A stretch of DNA of 64,000 nucleotides from an uncultured Verrucomicrobiales bacterium. GTDB taxonomy: Bacteria > Verrucomicrobiota > Verrucomicrobiia > Verrucomicrobiales > Akkermansiaceae. The stretch spans positions 1 to 64,000 of the forward strand of contig CALLLS010000001.1 in assembly GCA_938008215.1 (NCBI GenBank). Direction: 5' to 3'. The first letter of the stretch is position 1, and every line of letters starts with the position of its first letter. Made by a program: the position numbers and the translations under genes. Positions 25,582 through 33,918 of the stretch are shown piece by piece. The notes under the pieces were generated by a model. The model had not been told where the DNA came from. It ran no database searches and saw only the letters and a program-made list of their open reading frames with translations.

Positions 25582-27111
25582 ATGAATAATCCTTTCAGAG
25601 AAGACTTAGTCTCAAAAAATAAACCTGACCCGTGCTCTGTAGTCATTTTTGGTGCTACAGGAGATTTAGCCCATCGGAAATTAGTTCCTGCTCTTTACAA
25701 TTTAACAGTTGATGGGGAATTACCAAGTGGAGTGAAGATTGTAGGGTTTGCTCGTAGGGATAAATCTGATGATACATTTAAAGATGGGCTAGAAAAATTA
25801 AATAAAGAGGTCTCTAGAAGTGGTCATGATGAATATGTGTGGGATAGATTCTCTCAGAACATTGTTTATCATCGTAGTAATTTTGATGACATTGAGGGGT
25901 ATCGATCATTGGCGAAAAGGCTGGATGAAATCGATGCCGAAAGAGGAGGGAAGGGGAATCGCCTATTTTACCTCTCTATCGCGCCTGAATACTTCGATGA
26001 TGTCTTAGAAAAGCTTAATGAAGTGGGTTTGAATGAAGCGGCAGAGGGCTGCTGGGCTCGCGTGATCGTAGAAAAACCCTTTGGGAAAGACCATGCTTCT
26101 GCAGAGCATCTGAACGAAGTGGTGAATAACACCTTTCATGAGAAGGATACATACCGCATAGATCATTACTTAGGAAAAGAGACGGCACAAAATATAATGG
26201 TGCTCCGCTTCGCAAATTCGATCTTTGAACCAATTTGGAATAGTGGGCATATTGATCACGTGGAGATTTCCTGCGCAGAGCACTTTGGGATGGAAGGCGG
26301 TCGTGGTGGATATTATGATTCTGCAGGAGCACTGCGTGACATGGTGCAGAACCACCTACTCCAGCTACTCTCCCTTGTGGCAATGGAGCCACCTACAGAT
26401 TTAAGTCCTGATGGTGTAAGGGATGAAAAGGTGAAAGTGATTCGCTCTCTGAGAAAGTTAGACACCCCAGAAAAAGTAAGAAAAAATGTGGTGCGTGCCC
26501 AGTATACGAAGGGCTTCGTAAATGGAAATGAAGTTCCAGGATATAGAGAGGAAGATCGTGTAAATCCTGAATCAGAGACGGAGACATTTGTGGCAGTAAA
26601 GACCTACGTCGATACTTGGAGATGGAGCGGAGTACCATTTTACATTCGTGTAGGGAAGCGTTTACCTAAAAAGGCTACAGAAATCTCAATTCACTTTAAA
26701 GCCACACCGAGTGTATTATTTAACCAGCAAGGTAGTGATAAGGCGGAGGAAAATGTTCTCGTTATTAGAATTCAGCCTGACGAAGGGATTTCACTGAGGA
26801 TAAATTCTAAGCTGCCTGGAGCTGCAATCCGTATGGAGTCAGTAAAGATGAACTTCCAATATTCCACTAGCTTTGGGAAAAGTAGCCCAGAAGCTTATGA
26901 GCGCCTGCTCTTAGACTCCATGGCAGGTGATGCTACGCTTTTTGCAAGACGTGATGAAGTGGAAGAAGCGTGGAAATTTGTCGACTTCATCCAAGAAGCT
27001 TGGAAAGGCCAGCATGATATTCCGTTAGCAGAATATGAGGCAGGTTCTTGGGGACCGAATGAAGCCGATGACCTGATAGAAGCTGAGGGGCAAGACTGGA
27101 GACGTTTCTAA
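25582..27111 (+). CDS. zwf: Glucose-6-phosphate 1-dehydrogenase
   Basis: Oxidises glucose 6-phosphate with NADP in the oxidative pentose phosphate pathway. The nucleotide loop FGATGDLAHRKL is near residue 20, the active site RIDHYLGKE near 195, and VRAQYTKG and GKRLPKK lie later. Length 509 is usual. It is the first gene of zwf-opcA-coaB, with spacings of about 20 bases. Confidence 0.97.
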   Translation: MNNPFREDLVSKNKPDPCSVVIFGATGDLAHRKLVPALYNLTVDGELPSGVKIVGFARRDKSDDTFKDGLEKLNKEVSRSGHDEYVWDRFSQNIVYHRSNFDDIEGYRSLAKRLDEIDAERGGKGNRLFYLSIAPEYFDDVLEKLNEVGLNEAAEGCWARVIVEKPFGKDHASAEHLNEVVNNTFHEKDTYRIDHYLGKETAQNIMVLRFANSIFEPIWNSGHIDHVEISCAEHFGMEGGRGGYYDSAGALRDMVQNHLLQLLSLVAMEPPTDLSPDGVRDEKVKVIRSLRKLDTPEKVRKNVVRAQYTKGFVNGNEVPGYREEDRVNPESETETFVAVKTYVDTWRWSGVPFYIRVGKRLPKKATEISIHFKATPSVLFNQQGSDKAEENVLVIRIQPDEGISLRINSKLPGAAIRMESVKMNFQYSTSFGKSSPEAYERLLLDSMAGDATLFARRDEVEEAWKFVDFIQEAWKGQHDIPLAEYEAGSWGPNEADDLIEAEGQDWRRF

Positions 27112-27131
27112 AAGGCATAAATTGAGATAAT

Positions 27132-28169
27132 ATGACGGAACTAGGTATAGAAGTCCCTATTGAATCTATTGCTAAAGAGCTGAAAGCACTCTGGGCAGGA
27201 AACTCCTCTCGTACAAACGCGTGTATGATGAACCTCGCCGTGTTTACAGAAAACCCAGAGCATTTAGAGGATAATTCACAGGTCATATCTGAGCTAACAA
27301 AGGATCATTCCTGTAGAGCCTTATCGGTCGCCTTAGATAGACATTCGTCCGAATCAGATACCACCTTATGGCTGACCGCGCATTGTAACATGAGCAATGG
27401 GAAGAAAACGGTGTGCTGTGAACAGCTTTCCTTTCTCTTAAAGGGCTACAAGCCTGGACGTATGAGAAACACAGTTTTTGCAAATCTAAATAGTGATCTA
27501 CCTCTTGTTTTCTGGTGGCAAGGTGAACTAACAGAAGTTTTTGAGCCCCAACTCTATACCCTCATAGACCGCTTTATCTTTGATAGTAGCACATGGCCAG
27601 AGCCGAAGAAAGGATATGAGAAGATCATGGAAGCGGCGGCTGAAGTGCAGAAAAGATTTACCATTCAAGATATTGCTTGGAAGCGCAGCTACAACGCTCG
27701 TATGGCTTTCGCTGCTCTTTTTGATGAGCCCATTCACAGAAAAGAATTGGTTAATATTTCCAGCGCCTCAGTTAAGGTGGGTAAAGGGTTAGAAACAACG
27801 GGGCTACTAATCCTTGCTTGGATGGCAACGCAATCCGAGTGGGAGTTTCATTCTAAGAATAGTAAGAATGCTTACAGCTTCAAGAATACAGTAGGAAATT
27901 TGATTCATACCACTCTTGATGTTGGGGGATCGGTTTGTATAGCGGAAATAGGAATGAAATCAGACAGCGCTAGCTTTTCTGTTGAATGCCGTGCGGATGA
28001 ACGACACGTGTTTCATCAAAAGATAAAGACCCAAACATGCATTAGAAACTCTACCTCTCCAGCTTTAGATTTAGATACAAATGAGCTGGTAGCTATGCAA
28101 CTTTCTAGAGGAGGGAAAAATGCACTCTTAAGTAAGGTGATTCCTATTCTTATGAAGCTAATGGCATAA
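27132..28169 (+). CDS. opcA: OpcA-like glucose-6-phosphate dehydrogenase assembly protein
   Basis: 345 residues with the family features RTNACMMNLAVF near the N-terminus, PLVFWWQGEL in the middle and WKRSYNARMAFAALFDEP later. OpcA helps assemble or activate Zwf in cyanobacteria and actinobacteria. Immediate placement after zwf supports the assignment; how it acts in this phylum is inferred. Confidence 0.85.
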   Translation: MTELGIEVPIESIAKELKALWAGNSSRTNACMMNLAVFTENPEHLEDNSQVISELTKDHSCRALSVALDRHSSESDTTLWLTAHCNMSNGKKTVCCEQLSFLLKGYKPGRMRNTVFANLNSDLPLVFWWQGELTEVFEPQLYTLIDRFIFDSSTWPEPKKGYEKIMEAAAEVQKRFTIQDIAWKRSYNARMAFAALFDEPIHRKELVNISSASVKVGKGLETTGLLILAWMATQSEWEFHSKNSKNAYSFKNTVGNLIHTTLDVGGSVCIAEIGMKSDSASFSVECRADERHVFHQKIKTQTCIRNSTSPALDLDTNELVAMQLSRGGKNALLSKVIPILMKLMA

Positions 28170-28191
28170 ACTTAAGCGTATATCTGAAAAT

Positions 28192-28833
28192 ATGACTTTC
28201 CTTATTACTGCGGGTCCTACTCGTGAACCTATAGATCCTGTAAGGTATTTATCAAATCATTCATCTGGTAAAATGGGCTATGCAATAGCGGCGGCGGCGG
28301 CAAAAAAAGGGCACAGAGTTATTTTGATATCTGGTCCTACCATTCTTAATGTTCCAAGTGGATGCGACCTCATACCTGTGGAGACAGCGGCTGATATGTC
28401 TCAAGCGGTTGGGAATTGGATATCTAGAGTTGACGTTGCAATCATGGCGGCAGCTGTAGCAGACTTTAGACCTGTAGAATATCAAACGCAGAAAATTAAG
28501 AAAACCACGGAAACTGACATGATGACTCTAGAGCTTATTAAAAATCCTGATATTTTAGCGGAGGCAAGAAGCATTCATGGTTATGGGGGATTACTAGTGG
28601 GCTTTGCTGCGGAAACAGAGAACGTCCTCCATAATGCTCGAGAGAAGCTAAACCGGAAAAAGTGTGACTTGATCTTAGCAAATGATGTTTCTCAACCAAA
28701 TGAAGGGTTTAATTCTGATCAGAATACCATCACCGCAGTTTATCCAGATAAAGAAGTAGAGCTAGGTTCGCATTCTAAAACGCATTTAGGGGCATTAATC
28801 CTAGAGCTTTGTGAAGATTTTGTAAGGAGGTAA
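28192..28833 (+). CDS. coaB: Phosphopantothenate-cysteine ligase (stand-alone CoaB)
   Basis: Joins cysteine to phosphopantothenate in coenzyme A synthesis. The sequence begins MTFLITAGPTREPIDPVRYL, then NHSSGKMGYAIA, AAAVADFRP and LANDVSQ, as in the CoaB half of CoaBC. Only 213 residues, with no CoaC decarboxylase part and none beside it, so the two activities are encoded separately. Confidence 0.92.
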   Translation: MTFLITAGPTREPIDPVRYLSNHSSGKMGYAIAAAAAKKGHRVILISGPTILNVPSGCDLIPVETAADMSQAVGNWISRVDVAIMAAAVADFRPVEYQTQKIKKTTETDMMTLELIKNPDILAEARSIHGYGGLLVGFAAETENVLHNAREKLNRKKCDLILANDVSQPNEGFNSDQNTITAVYPDKEVELGSHSKTHLGALILELCEDFVRR

Positions 28834-28998
28834 CTAAACCTACTTTGCTAAAAGGCGGCGAAGAAGTTTAAATTACCTGAGCTTTTCAAGCTTGGTCTGT
28901 CTTTCTTGTAAGCGGTATGCGCTTAAGGCAATATTTATCGATTTGATGCAGAGGAATATTATGTAACGTTCGAACTCTCAAAGAGAACTAGAACATCC

Positions 28999-30624
28999 AT
29001 GAAATCATTTACTAAATCAGCACTCGTCGCCGACGCCCTAAATCTAGGTCCTCATTGGGTTTATAATCAGTCCAAAATAGCTAGGGTGTATCCAGAAGGA
29101 GTGAGGCAGTATACGGATCCTGTCTCTCCGTATCACGGAAGTAAAAAGGCTGGAGACTTTACTCACATAGGTGATCAACTGTTCTTTCTACACGAGTCTA
29201 TTCAGGCAAACGGGGGAGTGTATGACTCTGAGGTATGGAAAAAGGATTGGGTGGAAAAGATGTCGGATTATAAGGGGTATTTGGATTCGGCCACAAAGAC
29301 TACTTTAGAAACAAAAGCAGAGAGCCCTTCTGATTCTGATGAAGTGGCAGGAGCAGGGCGATGCGCCCCTCTCTTAGATCTGGACATGCCAATGGATGAG
29401 ATGATTCAAGCCGCTAAGAACCAGGCGTCACTCACTCATGGAAGCGCGGAAGTCACGGAGTTAGCAGAGTTTGTCGTGCGAACTGTTTTCGCGATCCGAG
29501 AAGGATTAGGCTTTTACGAGGCGTTTCTGAAAGCAGCTGAGATGGGGAATTATTCTGTTCTTGAGCCGATGAAGCACATTAAATCGGCAAAGACTGCTAG
29601 CACAGAAGATCATCTTAAGGTTGCAAGTGATTACGGGCTGACTTGTCACTTTACGGATGCATTCCCACTGACTCTTTATTACGCGATTCACTTCGGAGAG
29701 TCCTTTGAAGAGTGTTTAAGCTTAAATGCTCTTGCAGGAGGAGATAACACCGCGCGTGGTATCTTATTAGCTGTCTTTTTCTGTGCGCGAGATGGAGAGG
29801 TAAGTGATGTCCTCTTTAACAAGTTAAATGTGAATACTGGTAAAGAAAATCTGGAGATGGCACCAGGAGCAAATGATGTGGAGATTGATGGTAAGCATGG
29901 AAAACTCACCGGAGTTCTAGAAATGCCAGAAGGTGAAGTTTCATACACAGCAGTTTTTGCGCATTGCTTCACGTGTGGAAAAGATTTTCTACCAGAGAAG
30001 CGCATCACTCAGGCTTTAGCCAAACGTGGAATAGCGACGTTGCGCATTGATTTCTCTGGTTTAGGGAGCTCTGAAGGAGAGTTTTCTGAATCGTCATTCC
30101 TTACGAACTTAGATGACCTTGTCAGCGCATCCGATTGGCTAACTCGGAAATTCACTTCTCCTAATCTACTTGTAGGACATTCATTAGGCGGGGCTTCCGT
30201 GCTGGCGGCAGCTAAGAAGATCACTTCTGTTAAAGCGGTCGCAACGATTGGAGCGCCTTCTGATCCAGCGCATGTCGCCCACCTCTTTGAAGCGCATTTG
30301 CCAGAGATTGAAGAAAGTGGAGAGGCTAACGTAAAATTAGCTGGACGCTCGTTTACGATTGGAAAGCGGTTCCTAGATGACTTAAAGGAGCATAATCAAG
30401 AGCATGCTCTCGCTGCACTGAGCGGGGTGTCAACTCTCATTATGCACTCGCCTGAGGATGAGATTGTGCCTCTTAAGAATGCTGGAGTGATCTATTCTGC
30501 CCTTTCTCACCCGAAGTCTTTCGTTTCACTCGTAGGAGCGGATCACCTACTTACTTCCCCAAAAGATGCTGAGTATGTTGCAGATATCATTAAGATTTGG
30601 TCGGCGCATACGATCTGTGGATAG
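28999..30624 (+). CDS. ADP-ribosylglycohydrolase-family / alpha-beta hydrolase fusion
   Basis: Two enzymes in 541 residues. Residues 1 to about 285 resemble the ADP-ribosylglycohydrolase family: SALVADALNLGPHWVYNQ, HIGDQLFFLHE, and ALAGGDNTARGI near 245, where GDND/N-type residues bind metal. Residues about 295-541 are a serine hydrolase: HCFTCGKDF, DFSGLGSSEGEF, nucleophile GHSLGG near 393, and a final GADHLL with the His. The second half resembles hydrolases often found fused to OsmC, here without OsmC. Cytoplasmic. The substrate is unknown; fusion suggests sequential action on one compound or regulated deacylation. It converges with the next gene, which abuts it. Confidence 0.8.
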   Translation: MKSFTKSALVADALNLGPHWVYNQSKIARVYPEGVRQYTDPVSPYHGSKKAGDFTHIGDQLFFLHESIQANGGVYDSEVWKKDWVEKMSDYKGYLDSATKTTLETKAESPSDSDEVAGAGRCAPLLDLDMPMDEMIQAAKNQASLTHGSAEVTELAEFVVRTVFAIREGLGFYEAFLKAAEMGNYSVLEPMKHIKSAKTASTEDHLKVASDYGLTCHFTDAFPLTLYYAIHFGESFEECLSLNALAGGDNTARGILLAVFFCARDGEVSDVLFNKLNVNTGKENLEMAPGANDVEIDGKHGKLTGVLEMPEGEVSYTAVFAHCFTCGKDFLPEKRITQALAKRGIATLRIDFSGLGSSEGEFSESSFLTNLDDLVSASDWLTRKFTSPNLLVGHSLGGASVLAAAKKITSVKAVATIGAPSDPAHVAHLFEAHLPEIEESGEANVKLAGRSFTIGKRFLDDLKEHNQEHALAALSGVSTLIMHSPEDEIVPLKNAGVIYSALSHPKSFVSLVGADHLLTSPKDAEYVADIIKIWSAHTICG

Positions 30625-32070
30625 TCATCGCTGGAGAAGCTCGAAGAGGACGCTATCTAGAAAGTGAGCATCTTCAGTAATTGCCATGTGCTTTTTGAAG
30701 ATAAAGTGGGCATCATCGAAGGGGATCGGGCTTCTTAGCTTAGGTTTGTCATCATAAATGACGTTCTCATCAGCGAGTGAGCTAGAGCGGATGACGGTCT
30801 CATCACCAGGTTTATAGATGGATGGAATGAGGTCACCATTTTCCTTCAGTTTAAGCTGAGCGGTAGTGCTATAAGAATCTCCGATATAGAGTGATATCTT
30901 CATGTGTGCAGGCTTAGTTTTGGCGGGAAGATCCAAGGCTTCATGGAATTGCTGAGCGTTCTTTAAACACTTTTCTAAATGGGAAAGTGCGATCTCCTTG
31001 AGCTCTCCATCAGTCTTATCTTCTCCAATGATTTTCCGTAAGATCTTAAGGTCGCCACCTGCGAGACCCCATTTTTGTTTCTTCCAAAGCTCTATGGAGA
31101 GTAAATCTAGCTTTTCCCAATTTTCATTCACGAGACCGAAATGTCTTTCTCTGGGGAACATTTCATAAATTGAGGGATACGTGCCGATCAGTTCCGGAGG
31201 GTATTGATCAACAGGAATTCCCACTGCCTTTTTAATCAGTTTATTTGGGATCTCTTTTCCTAGTATGGCATCTTTTAACGATACGACCGAGCCTTGATTT
31301 GGCACGGAGAGGAGGAATAAGTGGTTAATATGTTCAGCCCCAGACCAGTCCAGCTCAGGAAGTCCTTCTTTTGGTAATGGTTGCGCTCCATATCGTGCAT
31401 AATAGCGCGAGAGAAGCCCGCCCATGGAGTGAGAAACGATATTGAACTTTATGTCGTTCAGCTGAATACCGTATCGTTTTTCCGTCTCCTTCGATACATA
31501 TTTTTTCTTCTGAAGGATGAACTCGTGGAGCTTCTTCGCATTAGTAGCATTTGAAAGGCGCCAGTCATACGCAAACTGAAAACATGTGAAATGCTTGTCT
31601 CCATAGTCAGGGCTTAACGGGTAGAGTGCTTCATCGCGAAATCCACCTACGCCCAGCGTTTGCATGATGTGAAGATACGCATTCGCCTCAATGGTGAGAC
31701 CAAGAACCTTATACTCAAAGCTCTTCATTACCCCATCGGGTATAAGAGGTGTTTCATACTCGCTTAAGGGAAGTGATTGTGGGCGAAGTGCGAGTGCCTG
31801 AATGCCAGCTGGAGTAGATGGGCTTAAGTAATCCCCATAGAATACACCCCAAGCACTTTGCCCTGTGTCTTTATCAACGAGGTTTGAGCCAAGCACGCCA
31901 GGGATAACGATGACTGGCGGCGTGTAAGGATCGTGGTTTTGAGCAGGAGCGGAATAGATCTTCCGAATGTTTGGGGTGTGCCCATTTTCTTCATTCTCAC
32001 ACGAAATAAGAGAAAGAATACTAAGAAGAATTATGGTGTGTTCCCAAAGGTTATTGCGTATATTTCTCAT
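30625..32070 (-). CDS. LCAT/PDAT-like acyltransferase lipoprotein
   Basis: 481 residues. A signal peptide with lipobox LISC anchors it to a membrane. The lecithin:cholesterol acyltransferase family is indicated by VIVIPGVLGSNLVDKDTG, FQFAYDWRLS, the nucleophile elbow VSHSMGGLLSRYYA and a C-terminal Asp/His pair (GDETVIRSSS; AHFIFKKHMAI). Members move acyl chains between phospholipids and sterols or other acceptors, or hydrolyse phospholipid. The acceptor here is unknown. Confidence 0.85.
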   Translation of the reverse strand: MRNIRNNLWEHTIILLSILSLISCENEENGHTPNIRKIYSAPAQNHDPYTPPVIVIPGVLGSNLVDKDTGQSAWGVFYGDYLSPSTPAGIQALALRPQSLPLSEYETPLIPDGVMKSFEYKVLGLTIEANAYLHIMQTLGVGGFRDEALYPLSPDYGDKHFTCFQFAYDWRLSNATNAKKLHEFILQKKKYVSKETEKRYGIQLNDIKFNIVSHSMGGLLSRYYARYGAQPLPKEGLPELDWSGAEHINHLFLLSVPNQGSVVSLKDAILGKEIPNKLIKKAVGIPVDQYPPELIGTYPSIYEMFPRERHFGLVNENWEKLDLLSIELWKKQKWGLAGGDLKILRKIIGEDKTDGELKEIALSHLEKCLKNAQQFHEALDLPAKTKPAHMKISLYIGDSYSTTAQLKLKENGDLIPSIYKPGDETVIRSSSLADENVIYDDKPKLRSPIPFDDAHFIFKKHMAITEDAHFLDSVLFELLQR

Positions 32071-32194
32071 ATGGGAGTTGTTTCTTTCTAAATGGAGCTT
32101 TTACAACCTAAAGAGCTTAAAGATTTCAACTGTTATTAAGAAGACACTGATATTAAACTCTTTAATTTTTTTAGAGTTATGGCACTTATGTAGT

Positions 32195-32758
32195 ATGATC
32201 AAAAGCTTTCTCTGTTTACTCTCAATGATTGGGCTGTGTTATTCAGACAATTTAGCGATTGTAGAAGCAGCTCGCTCTCAGATAGGAGTAACTACTGCTT
32301 ATGACCCTAGTTATAGTTCTTTGGATTACCCAAACGGAGATGTTCCATCAGAGAAAGGTGTTTGCACTGATGTTGTCATTCGCGCCTTAAGAAAGGGGAA
32401 GAATATAGATTTACAAAAAGAAGTGTATCTGGATATGAAGGCAAATTTTTCCAAGTATCCTAAAATTTGGGGACTGAAACGAACCGACCGTAATATAGAT
32501 CACAGGCGTGTGCCAAATTTGATGACTTATTTTAAGAGAAAGGGCTATGCAATAAAGGTTTCAGAGAACAAAGACGATTATAAAGCTGGTGATTTAGTGA
32601 CGTGTACCGTGCCACCAAATCTCCCGCACATTATGGTAGTCTCTAATAAAAAGGCTCTAGATGGCACTCCGCTCGTTATTCATAATATAGGTAGGGGGAC
32701 ACAAGAGGAGAACCGTCTCTTTAGTTTTAAAATTACTGGGCACTTCCGTCTCAAATAA
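32195..32758 (+). CDS. DUF1287 family secreted protein
   Basis: The ATG at 32195 gives a 187-residue protein with signal peptide MIKSFLCLLSMIGLCYS. The DUF1287 body shows AARSQIGVTTAYDPSY, EKGVCTDVVIRALRK and a late ...IVHNIGRGTQEE pattern with Cys and His placed as in NlpC/P60-like cysteine peptidases. E. coli YijF is a relative. An exported amidase-type role is inferred. A much longer upstream frame exists but crosses the divergent lipoprotein gene. Confidence 0.8.
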   Translation: MIKSFLCLLSMIGLCYSDNLAIVEAARSQIGVTTAYDPSYSSLDYPNGDVPSEKGVCTDVVIRALRKGKNIDLQKEVYLDMKANFSKYPKIWGLKRTDRNIDHRRVPNLMTYFKRKGYAIKVSENKDDYKAGDLVTCTVPPNLPHIMVVSNKKALDGTPLVIHNIGRGTQEENRLFSFKITGHFRLK

Positions 32759-32766
32759 CTTAAGTA

Positions 32767-33282
32767 TTAAGAGAGGTAGAGATTTTCCACTACGTGCACT
32801 TCAGGCAAGGAGTGTGGGCGTAACATCACTTCCACGGCATCGAAACGTGTTGGGATATTGATTTCTTGGTTTGATGGCGGAAACGTATTCTCTTGCTCTT
32901 GTTTCAGCAGCTGAAAATATTGTAGCGCGCCTTTACGTAGTTGCTCTCGCTTCTCTTTAGTAATAGCAAGAAGAGGTCTATACTTCGTTGGAGCAAGTCG
33001 CGTCTTCACCTCTATAAAAATAAGGAGATCAGCCTTCCTAGAGATAATATCTATTTCTCCACCTTGGTCTGGTTTATAGTTTCTGAGAAGAATCTTATAC
33101 CCTGAATTTTTAAGGTGCTGCGCTGCTAAGTCTTCCCCTATTTCCCCAATTTCGATATGGCTTAATTTTTCATCATTGAGCCACTCTTGATTAAGGCGCC
33201 ATTTACGCTTTCTAGGAAGAAGCGTTCTCCATTGCTTTTCCGACGGGAGCGAACGTTTTCCGATGATGAGGAGATGCCCCAT
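32767..33282 (-). CDS. yraN: YraN/UPF0102 endonuclease-like protein
   Basis: The predicted Holliday-junction-resolvase-like fold is visible as GEDLAAQHLKNSGYKILLRNYK, GGEIDIISR and LLIFIEVKTR, the E...D...ExK core. The best start is ATG 33282, which overlaps the end of rnhB by 71 bases; after the rnhB stop there is no ATG, GTG or TTG before the domain. This gives 171 residues with a basic leader. rnhB-yraN linkage is common in bacteria. Biochemical role is not established. Confidence 0.88.
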   Translation of the reverse strand: MGHLLIIGKRSLPSEKQWRTLLPRKRKWRLNQEWLNDEKLSHIEIGEIGEDLAAQHLKNSGYKILLRNYKPDQGGEIDIISRKADLLIFIEVKTRLAPTKYRPLLAITKEKREQLRKGALQYFQLLKQEQENTFPPSNQEINIPTRFDAVEVMLRPHSLPEVHVVENLYLS

Positions 33283-33871
33283 GACAATGAAGGGCTTCCA
33301 GATGAGCTTTAGTACCGTATCCTTTATGTTTATGAAACCCATACTGCGGGAACTCTTCTGCAATTTCCACCATATAATGATCTCGCGCGACTTTTGCGAG
33401 AATACTGGCAGCGGCAATGGAGTAACTCTTGCCGTCTCCTTTGATTAAATTCGTGGAAGGGAAGGGGAAACTAGGCACAGGGTTACCATCGATCAAGCAG
33501 TGGTCTGGCGCTTTGGGTAACCCTTTAGCCGCTCTAGCCATCGCTAGGTATGTTGCCTGAAGGATATTGTTTTTCTCAATTTCTGCGACAGAAGATTGCG
33601 CGATATTCCATAAAATTTTAGGGTCTTCTTTTATGTGCAGGTATAAGTATTCTCTTTTCTTTTCAGAGAGCTTCTTAGAGTCATCTAAAAGAGAAAGCCA
33701 TTCAGGGGAATAGTCTTTTGGTAGTATAACGGACGCCGCGAACACCGGACCTGCAAGTGGACCTCTCCCTGCTTCATCAATCCCTGCGATGTTAACGCAG
33801 GAAGGAATGGTTTTCCTAATTTGTTTTTCGTATTCTAGATTTGGCATAGAGTAGGTTTCCGTTCTTTCCAA
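33212..33871 (-). CDS. rnhB: Ribonuclease HII
   Basis: Removes ribonucleotides from DNA and the RNA of hybrids. NIAGIDEAGRGPLAGPV contains the catalytic Asp-Glu, LIDGNP and SIAAASILAKVARD the others, and GYGTKAHLEAL the tip. Length 219. Start at ATG 33847 (MPNLEYE) or the upstream TTG at 33871; the former is near the family's usual N-terminus. It overlaps yraN downstream. Confidence 0.95.
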   Translation of the reverse strand: MERTETYSMPNLEYEKQIRKTIPSCVNIAGIDEAGRGPLAGPVFAASVILPKDYSPEWLSLLDDSKKLSEKKREYLYLHIKEDPKILWNIAQSSVAEIEKNNILQATYLAMARAAKGLPKAPDHCLIDGNPVPSFPFPSTNLIKGDGKSYSIAAASILAKVARDHYMVEIAEEFPQYGFHKHKGYGTKAHLEALHCHGASPHHRKTFAPVGKAMENASS

Positions 33872-33918
33872 AACAGTCTTTCTCTGATTATATCGCTCTG
33901 CTTAGTTCCTGATGTAAA

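Noticed and set aside
31967-32194. N-terminal extension of the DUF1287 gene
   Set aside because: It crosses the start of the divergent LCAT-like gene and would bury the clear signal peptide that begins at 32195.
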